In this document: positions 15,996-23,525 of the stretch, piece by piece
Layout of the letters: each line of letters starts with the position of its first letter
Numbering within the stretch: position 1 is the stretch's first letter
IMG/VR virus record: IMGVR_UViG_3300027712_001108
Coordinates: 62,001 to 126,000 of that record
Direction: 5' to 3' (one strand)
Length of the DNA stretch: 64,000 nucleotides
Source: a virus
Notes under the pieces: model-generated
The model's input: the letters and a program-made list of their open reading frames with translations, nothing else
Told to the model about the DNA's origin: nothing
Database searches by the model: none
Made by a program: the position numbers and the translations under genes

Positions 15996-16949
15996 ATGAA
16001 ACTTAACTTGCCTGATCATAGACTATTTAAAGATTTCAAACATATTAATCTTAACGTGGATCTAACATTATGTTGGACACCTGCTGCTGGCGGTCATTTT
16101 ATTTGTAATGCAATTTCAGATGTTAAAAATATACCAAATTCAGTGAATGAATATGGACACAGTGATTCATTATGGAACTATATGGATTTATATAACATAG
16201 AACATGAAAATATGGTCGAGTATCTTGATACAGTATATGATATTGCAAGCAACTTAGACTTTTCAAAAAAACGTATGGTATTGCGGTCTCATGGGTATCC
16301 TTTGTTATTATCTAACATTGTCAACTATAGTTCTAAAGAAATAGTAATCATACATCCAGATGAGGAAAGCAAATATTTACTATCTATATTATCAGCAATT
16401 AAACATAACTTCAATCCTGTATTAGATATCAGTGCTATTGTAGATCTAGTAGATAGGGTACAGAAGTCCAATATCAAAGTACATGCAGACGATCTAATAC
16501 TATTAACTGAACAAATTGTAACGTATATTGATCGCAACGTTGATATAAACACTGCTGGGATAATATGGTATTATTTTTTACATTGCAAAAAACATAATTT
16601 AATATCAACAAAATCAATCTTCAATGACTTTATAAAAGATTTATTTAAGAATTGTATTATGTATGATAATATTACACCTGATTGCGGACTGACAGATATA
16701 GTAGAATATCTGTCACAGTTTGGTAATTGTAAGGTTATAAATTACATAGACCTATTTTTTAAATTAAAAATACCATCAGATGGACTGCTAGCTAAATTAG
16801 ATAAAACAGAAATATATAACTACAGTAAAGCAAATTTAAAGTTAATAATTAAGTTTTTATCATTGGTAGATGACACGGAAGCTGCTAAAATAAAAGACTA
16901 CATTGCTGCATTTAAACATTATTTAGAAGAAAGTATACGTTCAGTATAA
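15996..16949 (+). CDS. Unknown protein of a three-member family (GG-motif N-terminus)
   Basis: 317 residues, AT-rich. The N-terminal strand LTLCWTPAAGGHFICNAISD is similar in pattern to MGGSGGERIASIAAYYL (18414 gene) and YTPGHFGTWICWLIN (26005 gene). The pattern, a strand followed by a Gly-rich loop and a helix, recalls sulfotransferase-like P-loop proteins, but no textbook Walker A is present. The C-terminal half is helical. Function not assigned. Confidence 0.6.
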   Translation: MKLNLPDHRLFKDFKHINLNVDLTLCWTPAAGGHFICNAISDVKNIPNSVNEYGHSDSLWNYMDLYNIEHENMVEYLDTVYDIASNLDFSKKRMVLRSHGYPLLLSNIVNYSSKEIVIIHPDEESKYLLSILSAIKHNFNPVLDISAIVDLVDRVQKSNIKVHADDLILLTEQIVTYIDRNVDINTAGIIWYYFLHCKKHNLISTKSIFNDFIKDLFKNCIMYDNITPDCGLTDIVEYLSQFGNCKVINYIDLFFKLKIPSDGLLAKLDKTEIYNYSKANLKLIIKFLSLVDDTEAAKIKDYIAAFKHYLEESIRSV

Positions 16950-16965
16950 ATTCAGGAGAACTCGA

Positions 16966-17118
16966 TTGACTGTAGAAGAAAGATTGGCAAAATTAGAAGC
17001 AATCGTTGAATTGCTCATTGACGATCCTGTAGTTAGACATAAAATTGAAGTTGCTAGATTGAAGTCTGGTAGTAACAAGAATCCTCTTAGATTCGAAATA
17101 AAGGCAAATTATCAATAA
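16966..17118 (+). CDS. Small coiled-coil protein, TTG start
   Basis: 50 residues. TTG 16966 is chosen because AGGAGA lies 8 bases upstream and no ATG or GTG is available. Residues 2-20 (TVEERLAKLEAIVELLID) form a heptad-like helix, followed by a basic tail. The TAA overlaps the ATG of the next gene (TAATG). Confidence 0.6.
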   Translation: MTVEERLAKLEAIVELLIDDPVVRHKIEVARLKSGSNKNPLRFEIKANYQ

Positions 17119-17519
17119 TGATTGAATGTTTGATCATGGGAGACAGCATTGCTGTTGGCATTGCACAGCAACGCACCGAATGCGTAGTTGAAGCCAAAGC
17201 TGGTATCAACAGTATGGATTATGTTAACGGACTGTACTTTTTCTATGCAGTACCTAAAGCAAAGACCACTGTAATCAGTCTTGGTAGCAATGATCGGGAT
17301 ACTAGCGAAACATACCCTGTACTGGTCACGCTGCGCGATGAAATCAAAGGCTCCGTGCTTTGGATCCTGCCTGCAAAACAAGACGAAGTACGCAATATCA
17401 TGCTAACTATTGCACGCGAACGTGGCGATGCAGTTGCAGATACTCGTGCATGGCCATTGTCACTGGATGGTGTTCATCCTACTACAAAAGGATACCAAGG
17501 ACTTGCAGAGTCCTTTTAA
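17118..17519 (+). CDS. SGNH/GDSL hydrolase
   Basis: 133 residues. All blocks are visible: MGDSIAVG (block I, catalytic Ser), Gly in AKAGINS (block II), SLGSND (block III, Asn) and DGVHPT (block V, Asp and His). It is therefore probably an active esterase/lipase-like enzyme, perhaps acting on acylated cell-surface sugars. No signal peptide. Coupled to the small coiled-coil gene before it. Confidence 0.8.
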   Translation: MIECLIMGDSIAVGIAQQRTECVVEAKAGINSMDYVNGLYFFYAVPKAKTTVISLGSNDRDTSETYPVLVTLRDEIKGSVLWILPAKQDEVRNIMLTIARERGDAVADTRAWPLSLDGVHPTTKGYQGLAESF

Positions 17520-17526
17520 AGACAAT

Positions 17527-17603
17527 GCATCCGTAGCTCAACTGGATAGAGCGTGGGCCTACGAAGCCTGAGGTTGGGAGTTCGAATCTCTCCGGGTGCA
17601 CCA
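17527..17603 (+). tRNA. tRNA-Arg (ACG)
   Basis: Acceptor GCATCCG/CGGGTGC, loop CTACGAA; A34 is expected to become inosine in the host. CCA encoded. Confidence 0.9.
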
Positions 17604-17608
17604 ATAAT

Positions 17609-17698
17609 GGATGGGTGTTAGAGTGGTTGATTATGCACCCTTGGAAAGGGTGTCTGGATGCGAGTCCAGCGAGGGTTCGAATCCCTCCTCGTCCGCCA
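17609..17698 (+). tRNA. tRNA-Ser (GGA)
   Basis: Class II: loop TTGGAAA, variable arm, acceptor GGATGGG/CTCGTCC, discriminator G, CCA encoded. Confidence 0.9.
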
Positions 17699-17717
17699 TA
17701 TAAAAGGTAAGTTAGCT

Positions 17718-17990
17718 ATGACAATATACAAACATGTTTATCTTGCTGCATCATGGACAGATGACGATTTGGATCGCATACGAGAATTACGCAAAACTCA
17801 TGCACAGCAAGAAGGCAATGCAGATTTACCTAAAGACGTTCGAAAAGATCATCAACGCCATGTGAAAGCCTACACTATATTGTTAGAATACTTTTATGGT
17901 ACTGGGCGTTTTGCCAACACTAACAATAGTGCTGCTTTATGGCCAGATGAGTTAGAAATACATATGCAGATTGCACTATCGCATCTGTAG
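17718..17990 (+). CDS. Small hypothetical protein
   Basis: 90 residues from ATG 17718. Helical with many charged residues (DDDLDRIRELRKTHAQQ; VRKDHQRHVKAYTILLEYFYG). Not recognised. It is one of only two genes in the window whose TAG stop lies outside a tRNA. Confidence 0.6.
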   Translation: MTIYKHVYLAASWTDDDLDRIRELRKTHAQQEGNADLPKDVRKDHQRHVKAYTILLEYFYGTGRFANTNNSAALWPDELEIHMQIALSHL

Positions 17991-18052
17991 AATAACAGAG
18001 ATACATAGAACTGATGCCAGAGTCTGGTTTAATGGAACTGTGGAGAACGCAG

Positions 18053-18134
18053 TGGCCTATGCGCTGACACATACGGTTTTAAAGCCGGTAATCTGTTATA
18101 GCAGGTCCGTGGGTTCGAATCCCACTCAGTCATG
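18053..18134 (+). tRNA. tRNA-Leu/Ser-like remnant
   Basis: Good T-arm GTGGG-TTCGAAT-CCCAC and a variable-arm hairpin CTGTTATAGCAG. The anticodon hairpin CGGT...GCCG encloses TTTAAA. No matching 5' acceptor strand or CCA is seen. Likely a decayed class II tRNA. Confidence 0.35.
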
Positions 18135-18161
18135 TAAAAATAAACGTGTGATAAACAGGGG

Positions 18162-18380
18162 GTTGCCTATGTTACAGCGCCAAGCGAGAACCAAGTACTA
18201 AAACTTTGGTACGATATACAACACACTATACCAGTCTACTGGTCTAGTAAAGAATCAATTAAACAGTTCAAAACTGCCAGCGAACACATGCAAAAGCATG
18301 GAGTAAACTATCGTATGAACAACAAGGATGGGTATGCGAATGCATATCACAGCTTGAATAATATTGATATCATTCAGTAA
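18162..18380 (+). pseudogene. Short coding remnant without a usable start
   Basis: A protein-like frame (APSENQVLKLWYDIQHTIPV... ending NIDIIQ) is open from 18144 to TAA 18378-18380 but has no ATG, GTG or TTG near its beginning. ATG 18169, with GGGGG upstream, is in another frame and stops after ten codons. A small frameshift, or truncation by the adjacent tRNA-like sequence, would explain this. Confidence 0.45.
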
Positions 18381-18413
18381 ATATGCTAGATTTAATATAG
18401 TAGGCATGACAAT

Positions 18414-19307
18414 ATGAAAAACTATGTACTAGTTAGATTTATGGGTGGTAGTGGCGGTGAACGAATTGCCAGTATAGCAGCATATTATTTGGATCAAGAA
18501 TACCAGTCGATAGTTACTAGTCATAACAGGTTTATGTTCAACGATTTGTTTAATACTGCGCTTCAGCTAGAAGCACCATCCGATGATCTAGTTAATAAAC
18601 TTAATATACCAAACACATATTGGTATAATATGGATGCTGAGATGATAAGCACTGTTGTGGAAAGTTTTAAACAACAACACCCGTTTAGATCAGTCGGTAA
18701 AACGCATTATCATTTTGATAAAAACTTAGATTATTCAGTTGCATTTAAAGGATTTAAAATACTAGATTTAAAACCCAGTCATAATAAATTGTGGTTAATA
18801 AATGCATTGCAATTATATAAAACTGCATGCAATATAGAAACTACACAATTATCACATAACGGTATATATACAGGCAAATTCTACCATGCAATAACCGATC
18901 ATTTTAATACACACGGATGGTGGCCTGAATATTGGATGTGGTATGGCCCTATACCATGGAACGAGTTCATAGATAAAGTTTGTTTAGATATCGTATCTGA
19001 ATTAGAACACAACACTGTTATTAGTACACCAGGCATGTTATTAGAATCTGCAAATATAGTAACAGATATTAAATTATCATGGACAGACGAGTTTTGTAAA
19101 TTTATTGGTATATCTGAATTAATACCGGAACATCGCGCAGAGATGGTTGAATGGGTAACCGGTAATTTAAAAATACTAGAACATTTAGGACTAGCTGATA
19201 AAATCAATGAAAATTTATCAGCAACAGAACAGGTACAGTTATTGAAATCTACATTTGTACCTATATATGATGATATCATATATGAAAAGTTCAACATACG
19301 TATATAA
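18414..19307 (+). CDS. Unknown protein of a three-member family (GG-motif N-terminus)
   Basis: 297 residues. The N-terminus YVLVRFMGGSGGERIAS is a strand followed by a Gly-rich loop (GGSGGE), then helices. The C-terminal third is helical with several Trp. Related in layout to the genes at 15996 and 26005; possibly a sulfotransferase-like or nucleotide-binding fold, not proven. Confidence 0.6.
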   Translation: MKNYVLVRFMGGSGGERIASIAAYYLDQEYQSIVTSHNRFMFNDLFNTALQLEAPSDDLVNKLNIPNTYWYNMDAEMISTVVESFKQQHPFRSVGKTHYHFDKNLDYSVAFKGFKILDLKPSHNKLWLINALQLYKTACNIETTQLSHNGIYTGKFYHAITDHFNTHGWWPEYWMWYGPIPWNEFIDKVCLDIVSELEHNTVISTPGMLLESANIVTDIKLSWTDEFCKFIGISELIPEHRAEMVEWVTGNLKILEHLGLADKINENLSATEQVQLLKSTFVPIYDDIIYEKFNIRI

Positions 19308-19313
19308 CATTAT

Positions 19314-19390
19314 GCGCCGATAGCTCAGTGGTCTAGAGCAGGGAGCTCTTAACTCCAAGGTCGTGGGTTCAAATCCCACTCGGCACACCA
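19314..19390 (+). tRNA. tRNA-Lys (CTT)
   Basis: Loop CTCTTAA, T-loop TTCAAAT, CCA encoded. Acceptor GCGCCGA/TCGGCAC with a C2-A71 mismatch like the Lys(TTT) gene. Confidence 0.88.
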
Positions 19391-19393
19391 ACA

Positions 19394-19696
19394 ATGAACG
19401 CAAAGGAACACGCAATTGGGATGTCTTACCACGAACTAGATACGTATATCCGTTCCAACACAGATCGCTACAGACTGTATGATTGGCAACAGATAGAACA
19501 GATGCGTAATGATCTAGCTGCATACGGCAGTGAATTAAGTTCACTCAGCCTTAGAAGAGCGCAAGACAGTGAACTTGTTGATGCTGTAATCAAATTACGA
19601 CAGGAATTACGCGACGAGAAGAACTATGCGTTAAGTGATAGATTGCGTGATATACTAACAGCATCGGATTATAATATAGCCGATGTTAAGAAATAA
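19394..19696 (+). CDS. Hypothetical protein with CysRS-tail-like C-terminus
   Basis: 100 residues starting three bases after tRNA-Lys(CTT). The last 35 residues (KLRQELRDEKNYALSDRLRD, then ILTASDYNIADVKK) follow the pattern of the C-terminal helical domain of cysteinyl-tRNA synthetase (R..K.YA.AD.IRD.L...I...D). No catalytic domain is present. It may bind tRNA or act as a fragment with new function. Confidence 0.55.
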   Translation: MNAKEHAIGMSYHELDTYIRSNTDRYRLYDWQQIEQMRNDLAAYGSELSSLSLRRAQDSELVDAVIKLRQELRDEKNYALSDRLRDILTASDYNIADVKK

Positions 19697-19698
19697 AA

Positions 19699-19902
19699 TT
19701 ACATTCCAAGCAGTGTTTTTATCATTGGCAGAAGATGATCTAGCACAGTAAGAGTCACTACCATGGCAATAACTGAAATGGATATCCAGTTTTTACGTCG
19801 ACTGTCGCTTATCAGCGTAAAGGCAACCATTTCGTTGCCTAGCAAACGGAATACCATTTCTAAACGCTCCGGTGGTTCCGGTGGTGTAAAATTTTCATTC
19901 AT
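19699..19902 (-). CDS. Small single-span membrane protein
   Basis: 67 residues from ATG 19902, supported by AAGGAA upstream on the minus strand. N-terminal Pro/Glu-rich segment, then one hydrophobic span (about residues 41-60, ISISVIAMVVTLTVL). Not recognised. A larger frame through tRNA-Phe is not credible. Confidence 0.55.
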   Translation of the reverse strand: MNENFTPPEPPERLEMVFRLLGNEMVAFTLISDSRRKNWISISVIAMVVTLTVLDHLLPMIKTLLGM

Positions 19903-19931
19903 AGCTATTCCTTTTGAATATTTATGAATAT

Positions 19932-20007
19932 CCCTAGATAGCTCAGTTGGTAGAGCACGTGCCTGAAGAGCATGGTGTCGGCGGTTCGAGTCCGTCTCTA
20001 GGGGCCA
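19932..20007 (+). tRNA. tRNA-Phe (GAA)
   Basis: Acceptor CCCTAGA/TCTAGGG, loop CTGAAGA, T-loop TTCGAGT, discriminator G, CCA encoded. Confidence 0.88.
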
Positions 20008-20056
20008 ATTACAATTTTTATGAAAACAATTGCATTTTCTTAAAAATATAATAAAT

Positions 20057-20085
20057 CTGTTATCGTTTTTACATAAAACTGTTAC
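20057..20085 (+). promoter_or_regulatory. Candidate Pho box of pstS
   Basis: Three heptamers at exact 11-base spacing: CTGTTAT (20057), TTTACAT (20068) and CTGTTAC (20079), separated by four-base linkers, like proteobacterial PhoB boxes (CTGTCAT-N4-CTGTCAT). A hairpin AATGAAGG/CCTTCATT follows in the leader before ATG 20146. Confidence 0.6.
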
Positions 20086-20145
20086 ATTAATACCACATAC
20101 TTGTAATGAAGGGAAGGCCTTCATTGCCATGTATAGGGGAATTTA

Positions 20146-21135
20146 ATGAAAATATTAGCACTAAGCGTTGCGCTTACACTAGCAGCATTCACGACTGCGT
20201 CTGCCAAAGACGTTGTACAATTAACAGGAAGTTCTACAGTTTTGCCATTTGCCACAATTGCTGCTGAAGCATTTGGTGAAAATTACAAATTTGGCACGCC
20301 AATTGTTGAAGGTGGTGGTACTGGTGCAGGTATTGCAAAGTTTTGTGAAACTGATGATGCCGAATCAGTTGATATTGCTGATGCATCACGCAAGATGAAG
20401 TCAGGCGAATTGTCGCTGTGCCACAAGAACGGTGTTAGTAAAGTTCTTGAAGTGCGTATTGGCTATGATGGTATCGTATTTGCATCTGCTGCAAGCGGGC
20501 CAGAGTTTGCCTTTACTCCCAGTGACTGGTTCAAGGCACTGGCTGCTGAAGTTGACATAGACGGCAAGCTAGTACCCAATCCCTATACCAAGTGGAACCA
20601 AGTTGACCCCAAGTTGCCCGACCAAGAGATTTTGGTATTCATCCCAGGTACCAAACACGGCACACGCGAAGTATTTGACCAAAAGGTCGTCACCAAAGGT
20701 TGCACAGTATTCAAATCTGACAAACTGTTCAAAGCCCGCGATGGCAAGGCAGATGGTTGTACTGTACTGCGTAAAGATGGTCGTGCTGTGGAGATTGACG
20801 GCGACTACACCGAAACTCTAAAGCGTCTCGAAGCCAACCCAACATCTATGGGTGTATTCGGCTTGTCGTTCTATGAGAACAATACTGACAAACTGCGTGT
20901 GGCTACCTTCCAGGGTGTGGTTCCTAATAAAGAAACCATTGCTGCTGGCAAGTATGCAGTATCACGTCCGCTGTTCATGTATGTTAAGACACAACATTTT
21001 GGTACTACTCCTGGTTTGAAAGAGTTTGTACAATACGTTGTATCTGACGAACTGGCTGGCCCAAATGGCGTTATGGTAGAAGCTGGGCTTGTAGCTGATC
21101 CCAAGCTAGCAGAGACTCAAGCAAAAGTTAAGTGA
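20146..21135 (+). CDS. pstS: PstS-like phosphate-binding protein
   Basis: 329 residues. Signal peptide of about residues 1-20 (MKILALSVALTLAAFTTASA). Mature part begins KDVVQLTGSSTVLPF, with the S-S/T phosphate-binding turn, then EGGGTGAGIAKFC and DIADASR, as in PstS-type periplasmic phosphate-binding proteins. It would feed the host Pst ABC transporter during infection. The upstream Pho box suggests induction by the host PhoB under phosphate starvation. No other pst gene is in the window. Confidence 0.88.
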   Translation: MKILALSVALTLAAFTTASAKDVVQLTGSSTVLPFATIAAEAFGENYKFGTPIVEGGGTGAGIAKFCETDDAESVDIADASRKMKSGELSLCHKNGVSKVLEVRIGYDGIVFASAASGPEFAFTPSDWFKALAAEVDIDGKLVPNPYTKWNQVDPKLPDQEILVFIPGTKHGTREVFDQKVVTKGCTVFKSDKLFKARDGKADGCTVLRKDGRAVEIDGDYTETLKRLEANPTSMGVFGLSFYENNTDKLRVATFQGVVPNKETIAAGKYAVSRPLFMYVKTQHFGTTPGLKEFVQYVVSDELAGPNGVMVEAGLVADPKLAETQAKVK

Positions 21136-21197
21136 TTGACCAACGGATGGTGCTCTACACAGGGCACCATCAACTACAATAAAATAGCCAAACAGTA

Positions 21198-21226
21198 TTG
21201 ACATATACTACACAATAGTATACTTA
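21198..21226 (+). promoter_or_regulatory. Sigma70-type promoter
   Basis: TTGACA (21198-21203), 17-base spacer, TACTTA (21221-21226), 35 bases before ATG 21261. Confidence 0.55.
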
Positions 21227-21260
21227 CTGTGTTACAGATACACACAGTTGGAGATATACG

Positions 21261-21593
21261 ATGCCTTGCAGCGATGGCGGATACAGCGACGAAGTTCGTG
21301 TTAGCCGAGATGAAGTTCAAGAACATACAATGTTGGAAGCTGCCATGTGCGGTATACTTACCGTGCTTGCAAAAAATGATTCTAATAACGACTTGGATTA
21401 TTTTTTCAAGAATGTCGATTGGAAAGAAGCTGGAGTCAAACGTAAGACACTTGAGATGTGGTGGCGTAAGCACAAGAAGCAAGATGAAGAACGTCGTGCT
21501 CGCGAAGCTGCTGCCCGCAACAAAGAACAACTCAAAGCCAGTGCAATCAACAAACTCACTGCGGAAGAACGTGCTGCACTGGGACTTTTGTAA
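21261..21593 (+). CDS. Hypothetical early protein
   Basis: 110 residues, with GGAG upstream. Begins MPCSDGGYSDE and ends with a long Lys/Arg/Glu/Ala helix and KLTAEERAALGL. I recall similar proteins in T4-like phages but no function. First gene after the promoter at 21198 and probably cotranscribed with the HAD gene. Confidence 0.65.
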   Translation: MPCSDGGYSDEVRVSRDEVQEHTMLEAAMCGILTVLAKNDSNNDLDYFFKNVDWKEAGVKRKTLEMWWRKHKKQDEERRAREAAARNKEQLKASAINKLTAEERAALGLL

Positions 21594-21614
21594 CAAATCA
21601 AGAAAGATAGACGC

Positions 21615-22130
21615 ATGAAATACTTGGCATTTTTAGACATAGATGGTGTTTTTACATCTGCTCGTGTACAATATGCGTCTGCAAACTCCAATGATATGTG
21701 GAACAAATTCGACCCCACTGCAATCGAGTTTATGAACAAGTTGCACGACAGAGTCAAGGATCTGCATTTTGTTTTGATTTCAACATGGAAAGAACACTTG
21801 CGCGAAGCTGATGAACAAACTGCGCATTGGATAATTGCAGCTTTTCGTAATGCAGGATTTCGCGGCGAATTTGCATCGCCGTGGAAGACCAATCCTGACA
21901 ACTTTGCTCGCTTTTATGAGAAAGGTATGACTCGCGCCAATGAGATCAAAGAATATCTAGAAGTGTATGCACCAAGTAATCAAGACTATATCATCTTTGA
22001 TGACAACGACTACGGGTTCGAAACTGTACTTGGTAAGAATCGCTGGGTGCATACCGACGGAAACAATGGTATCCTGTTGAAACACATGTACAATGCCATG
22101 AGCATTGTAGGTGAATGGGATACAAAATAA
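21615..22130 (+). CDS. HAD-superfamily protein of the RNA-repair-associated type
   Basis: 171 residues. FLDIDGVF is HAD motif I (two catalytic Asp), LISTWKEH gives the motif II Ser/Thr region and IIFDDNDYG the motif IV acidic pair. The layout matches the HAD domain seen in 'Swiss army knife' RNA-repair proteins. A nucleotide or RNA-end phosphatase role is likely. The structured RNA at 22131 starts directly after its stop codon. Confidence 0.7.
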   Translation: MKYLAFLDIDGVFTSARVQYASANSNDMWNKFDPTAIEFMNKLHDRVKDLHFVLISTWKEHLREADEQTAHWIIAAFRNAGFRGEFASPWKTNPDNFARFYEKGMTRANEIKEYLEVYAPSNQDYIIFDDNDYGFETVLGKNRWVHTDGNNGILLKHMYNAMSIVGEWDTK

Positions 22131-22348
22131 AAGTATCAGGCGGTTGGCTTAGAAGCAGCCATCCTTTGAAGAGTGGAACCAAGCACCATTGGACGCCAAA
22201 GAACCTGTATCGGGCTGCAAACGATTGCAAGTGGTGTAGGAGATTGCTATATGGAAAAATGCGGATAGTAACAGAGTCCCCAGTGACTACAAAGTAGTGC
22301 AACTGTACGGCAACTGTTTTCCTTTGGCGTAGCAGCACACTGATACTT
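22131..22348 (+). ncRNA. Structured RNA carrying a 23S rRNA GTPase-associated-centre mimic
   Basis: Closed by AAGTATCAG (22131-22139) with CTGATACTT (22340-22348). Bases 22143-22163, including GGCTTAGAAGCAGCC, are identical to E. coli 23S rRNA around A1067 (about nt 1059-1079), the L11/EF-G/thiostrepton site. TTTGAAGA follows where rRNA has TTTAAAGA, then the second hairpin is altered. A further helix ACGCCAAAG (22193-22201) / CTTTGGCGT (22322-22330) makes a multi-way junction. No ORF fits. Confidence 0.8.
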
Positions 22349-22359
22349 GTTTTAAACAG

Positions 22360-22388
22360 TTGACAACCACAACTGAAAAGTATATAAC
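22360..22388 (+). promoter_or_regulatory. Sigma70-type promoter
   Basis: TTGACA (22360-22365), 17-base spacer, TATAAC (22383-22388); serves the gene at 22421. Confidence 0.65.
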
Positions 22389-22420
22389 AAACTACAATAT
22401 AAACGTTAAAAGGAAATCAA

Positions 22421-22624
22421 ATGGACGCGACTCTTTTAATTATGGGCATGGCACTGTTTGCATGGCTTAATCATTCTCTTGCTACTCAGCGTGGTCGCAA
22501 TGCTGTAGGTTGGGCAGTTGGGGGTTTAATTTTTGGACTACTGTCTACCATCTTGCTGTTGATTTTGGGTAAAACTGAAGCACGTGAAGTTGAGATTTAT
22601 AAAAAATCCAACAGCGGCCAATAA
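22421..22624 (+). CDS. Small membrane protein
   Basis: 67 residues, AAAGGAAA upstream. Two hydrophobic spans (about residues 2-18 and 28-50), then a charged tail ending KKSNSGQ. Not recognised; an early inner-membrane protein from its promoter type. Confidence 0.65.
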   Translation: MDATLLIMGMALFAWLNHSLATQRGRNAVGWAVGGLIFGLLSTILLLILGKTEAREVEIYKKSNSGQ

Positions 22625-22636
22625 CTCGATAATCGA

Positions 22637-22711
22637 CCTGACTTAGTGATAGCGGTAGCACGTCGGTCTGTGGAACCGATAGGGATGGTTCGAGCCCATC
22701 AGTCAGGACCA
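22637..22711 (+). tRNA. tRNA-His (GTG) without G-1
   Basis: Acceptor CCTGACT/AGTCAGG, loop CTGTGGA, T-loop TTCGAGC, CCA encoded. The base before position 1 is A and the discriminator is A, so the usual G-1:C73 identity pair is absent, as known for a group of Alphaproteobacteria. Confidence 0.88.
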
Positions 22712-22724
22712 TAAATAAAATTAT

Positions 22725-22800
22725 AGGGGTATAGCTCAGCTGGTAGAGCGTCGGTCTCCAAAACCGAATGTCGCGGGTTCGAATCCTGCTGCCCCTGCCA
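22725..22800 (+). tRNA. tRNA-Trp (CCA)
   Basis: Acceptor AGGGGTA/TGCCCCT, loop CTCCAAA, T-loop TTCGAAT, discriminator G, CCA encoded. Confidence 0.93.
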
Positions 22801-22827
22801 TATTAACACTTACACGACACAATATAT

Positions 22828-22904
22828 GGCGTAGTAGCTCAGCTGGTTAGAGCACGCGACTCATAATCGCGGGGTCGATGGTTCAAGTCCATCCTACGCC
22901 ACCA
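22828..22904 (+). tRNA. Elongator tRNA-Met (CAT)
   Basis: Acceptor GGCGTAG/CTACGCC, loop CTCATAA, T-loop TTCAAGT, CCA encoded. Closely like bacterial elongator tRNA-Met. Confidence 0.9.
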
Positions 22905-22963
22905 AACATTTTTATTGTATATCGGCTAGAGATGATATATAATAGTGTTATAAAAGAAAACGT

Positions 22964-23093
22964 TCCCTAGTAGCTCAGGGGCAGAGCAGCTGACTGGGTC
23001 CGAAAATACTGTAAAGTGGATTTGTGGAGTTCGAAACTCCTAGGACAAAATTTAATCAGCGAGTCGGTGGTTCGAAACCATCCTAGGGAGCCA
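22964..23093 (+). tRNA. tRNA-Asn (GTT) interrupted by a 55-base insert
   Basis: Outer cloverleaf is complete: acceptor TCCCTAG/CTAGGGA, anticodon stem GCTGA (22989-22993)/TCAGC (23056-23060), T-loop TTCGAAA, discriminator G, CCA. Removing 22997-23051 leaves loop CTGTTAA (Asn). The insert contains GTCC...GGAC around a T-arm-like GGAG-TTCGAAA-CTCC. It is far too short for a group I intron; a recombination duplicate of a tRNA 3' part is possible. Confidence 0.65.
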
Positions 23094-23480
23094 AAAATTT
23101 CAGAAGGCAGCGTAGCTTGCACGGATGAGTGTACCACTGCAAACCAAACTTAACTGTTTTGAGTTTTGTATGTCGCCACATCGAGGTCGGGAGATCTATT
23201 CCCTATATGAGTTAGCCAAGGCTCACTCATACTGGACAAGAGTAGATCATAACCTTGGGAACCCGGACGCTGAAAAGGGGATGCATACCCGTGCCTTTTG
23301 ATTTACCATGGTCCGGAAACGCCTCTTAACAATGCGCAACATTTATAGCAGGGATTTACCTGTGAACCCCAAGGACGCTTGGGACTACGGACATCAAGGG
23401 GTAATAAGCCCCACTTTATTAAACTATACAGTTGCTGAAATCACTTGCATTTCATACCCATAGACGTTAAATATATACAG
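23094..23480 (+). ncRNA. Structured noncoding region
   Basis: No credible ORF over about 430 bases. Hairpins include CCCAAG-GACG-CTTGGG near 23370, GGCTCACTCATA with TATGAGTTAGCC near 23205, and AAGGGG...CCCC near 23398. Probably an RNA processed from the tRNA transcript. Confidence 0.45.
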
Positions 23481-23525
23481 TGCGGTAAGGTGCTGCACAA
23501 AACACACACATAGAGGAAATACACC

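Noticed and set aside
22997-23051. Group I intron in tRNA-Asn
   Set aside because: 55 bases cannot hold the catalytic core of a group I intron; bulge-helix-bulge splicing is not known in bacteria.
23160-23290. Words complementary to 23S rRNA (ACATCGAGGT; CATAACCTTGGG)
   Set aside because: They are only about ten bases long and in swapped order; many such matches are expected by chance between 64 kb and an rRNA.
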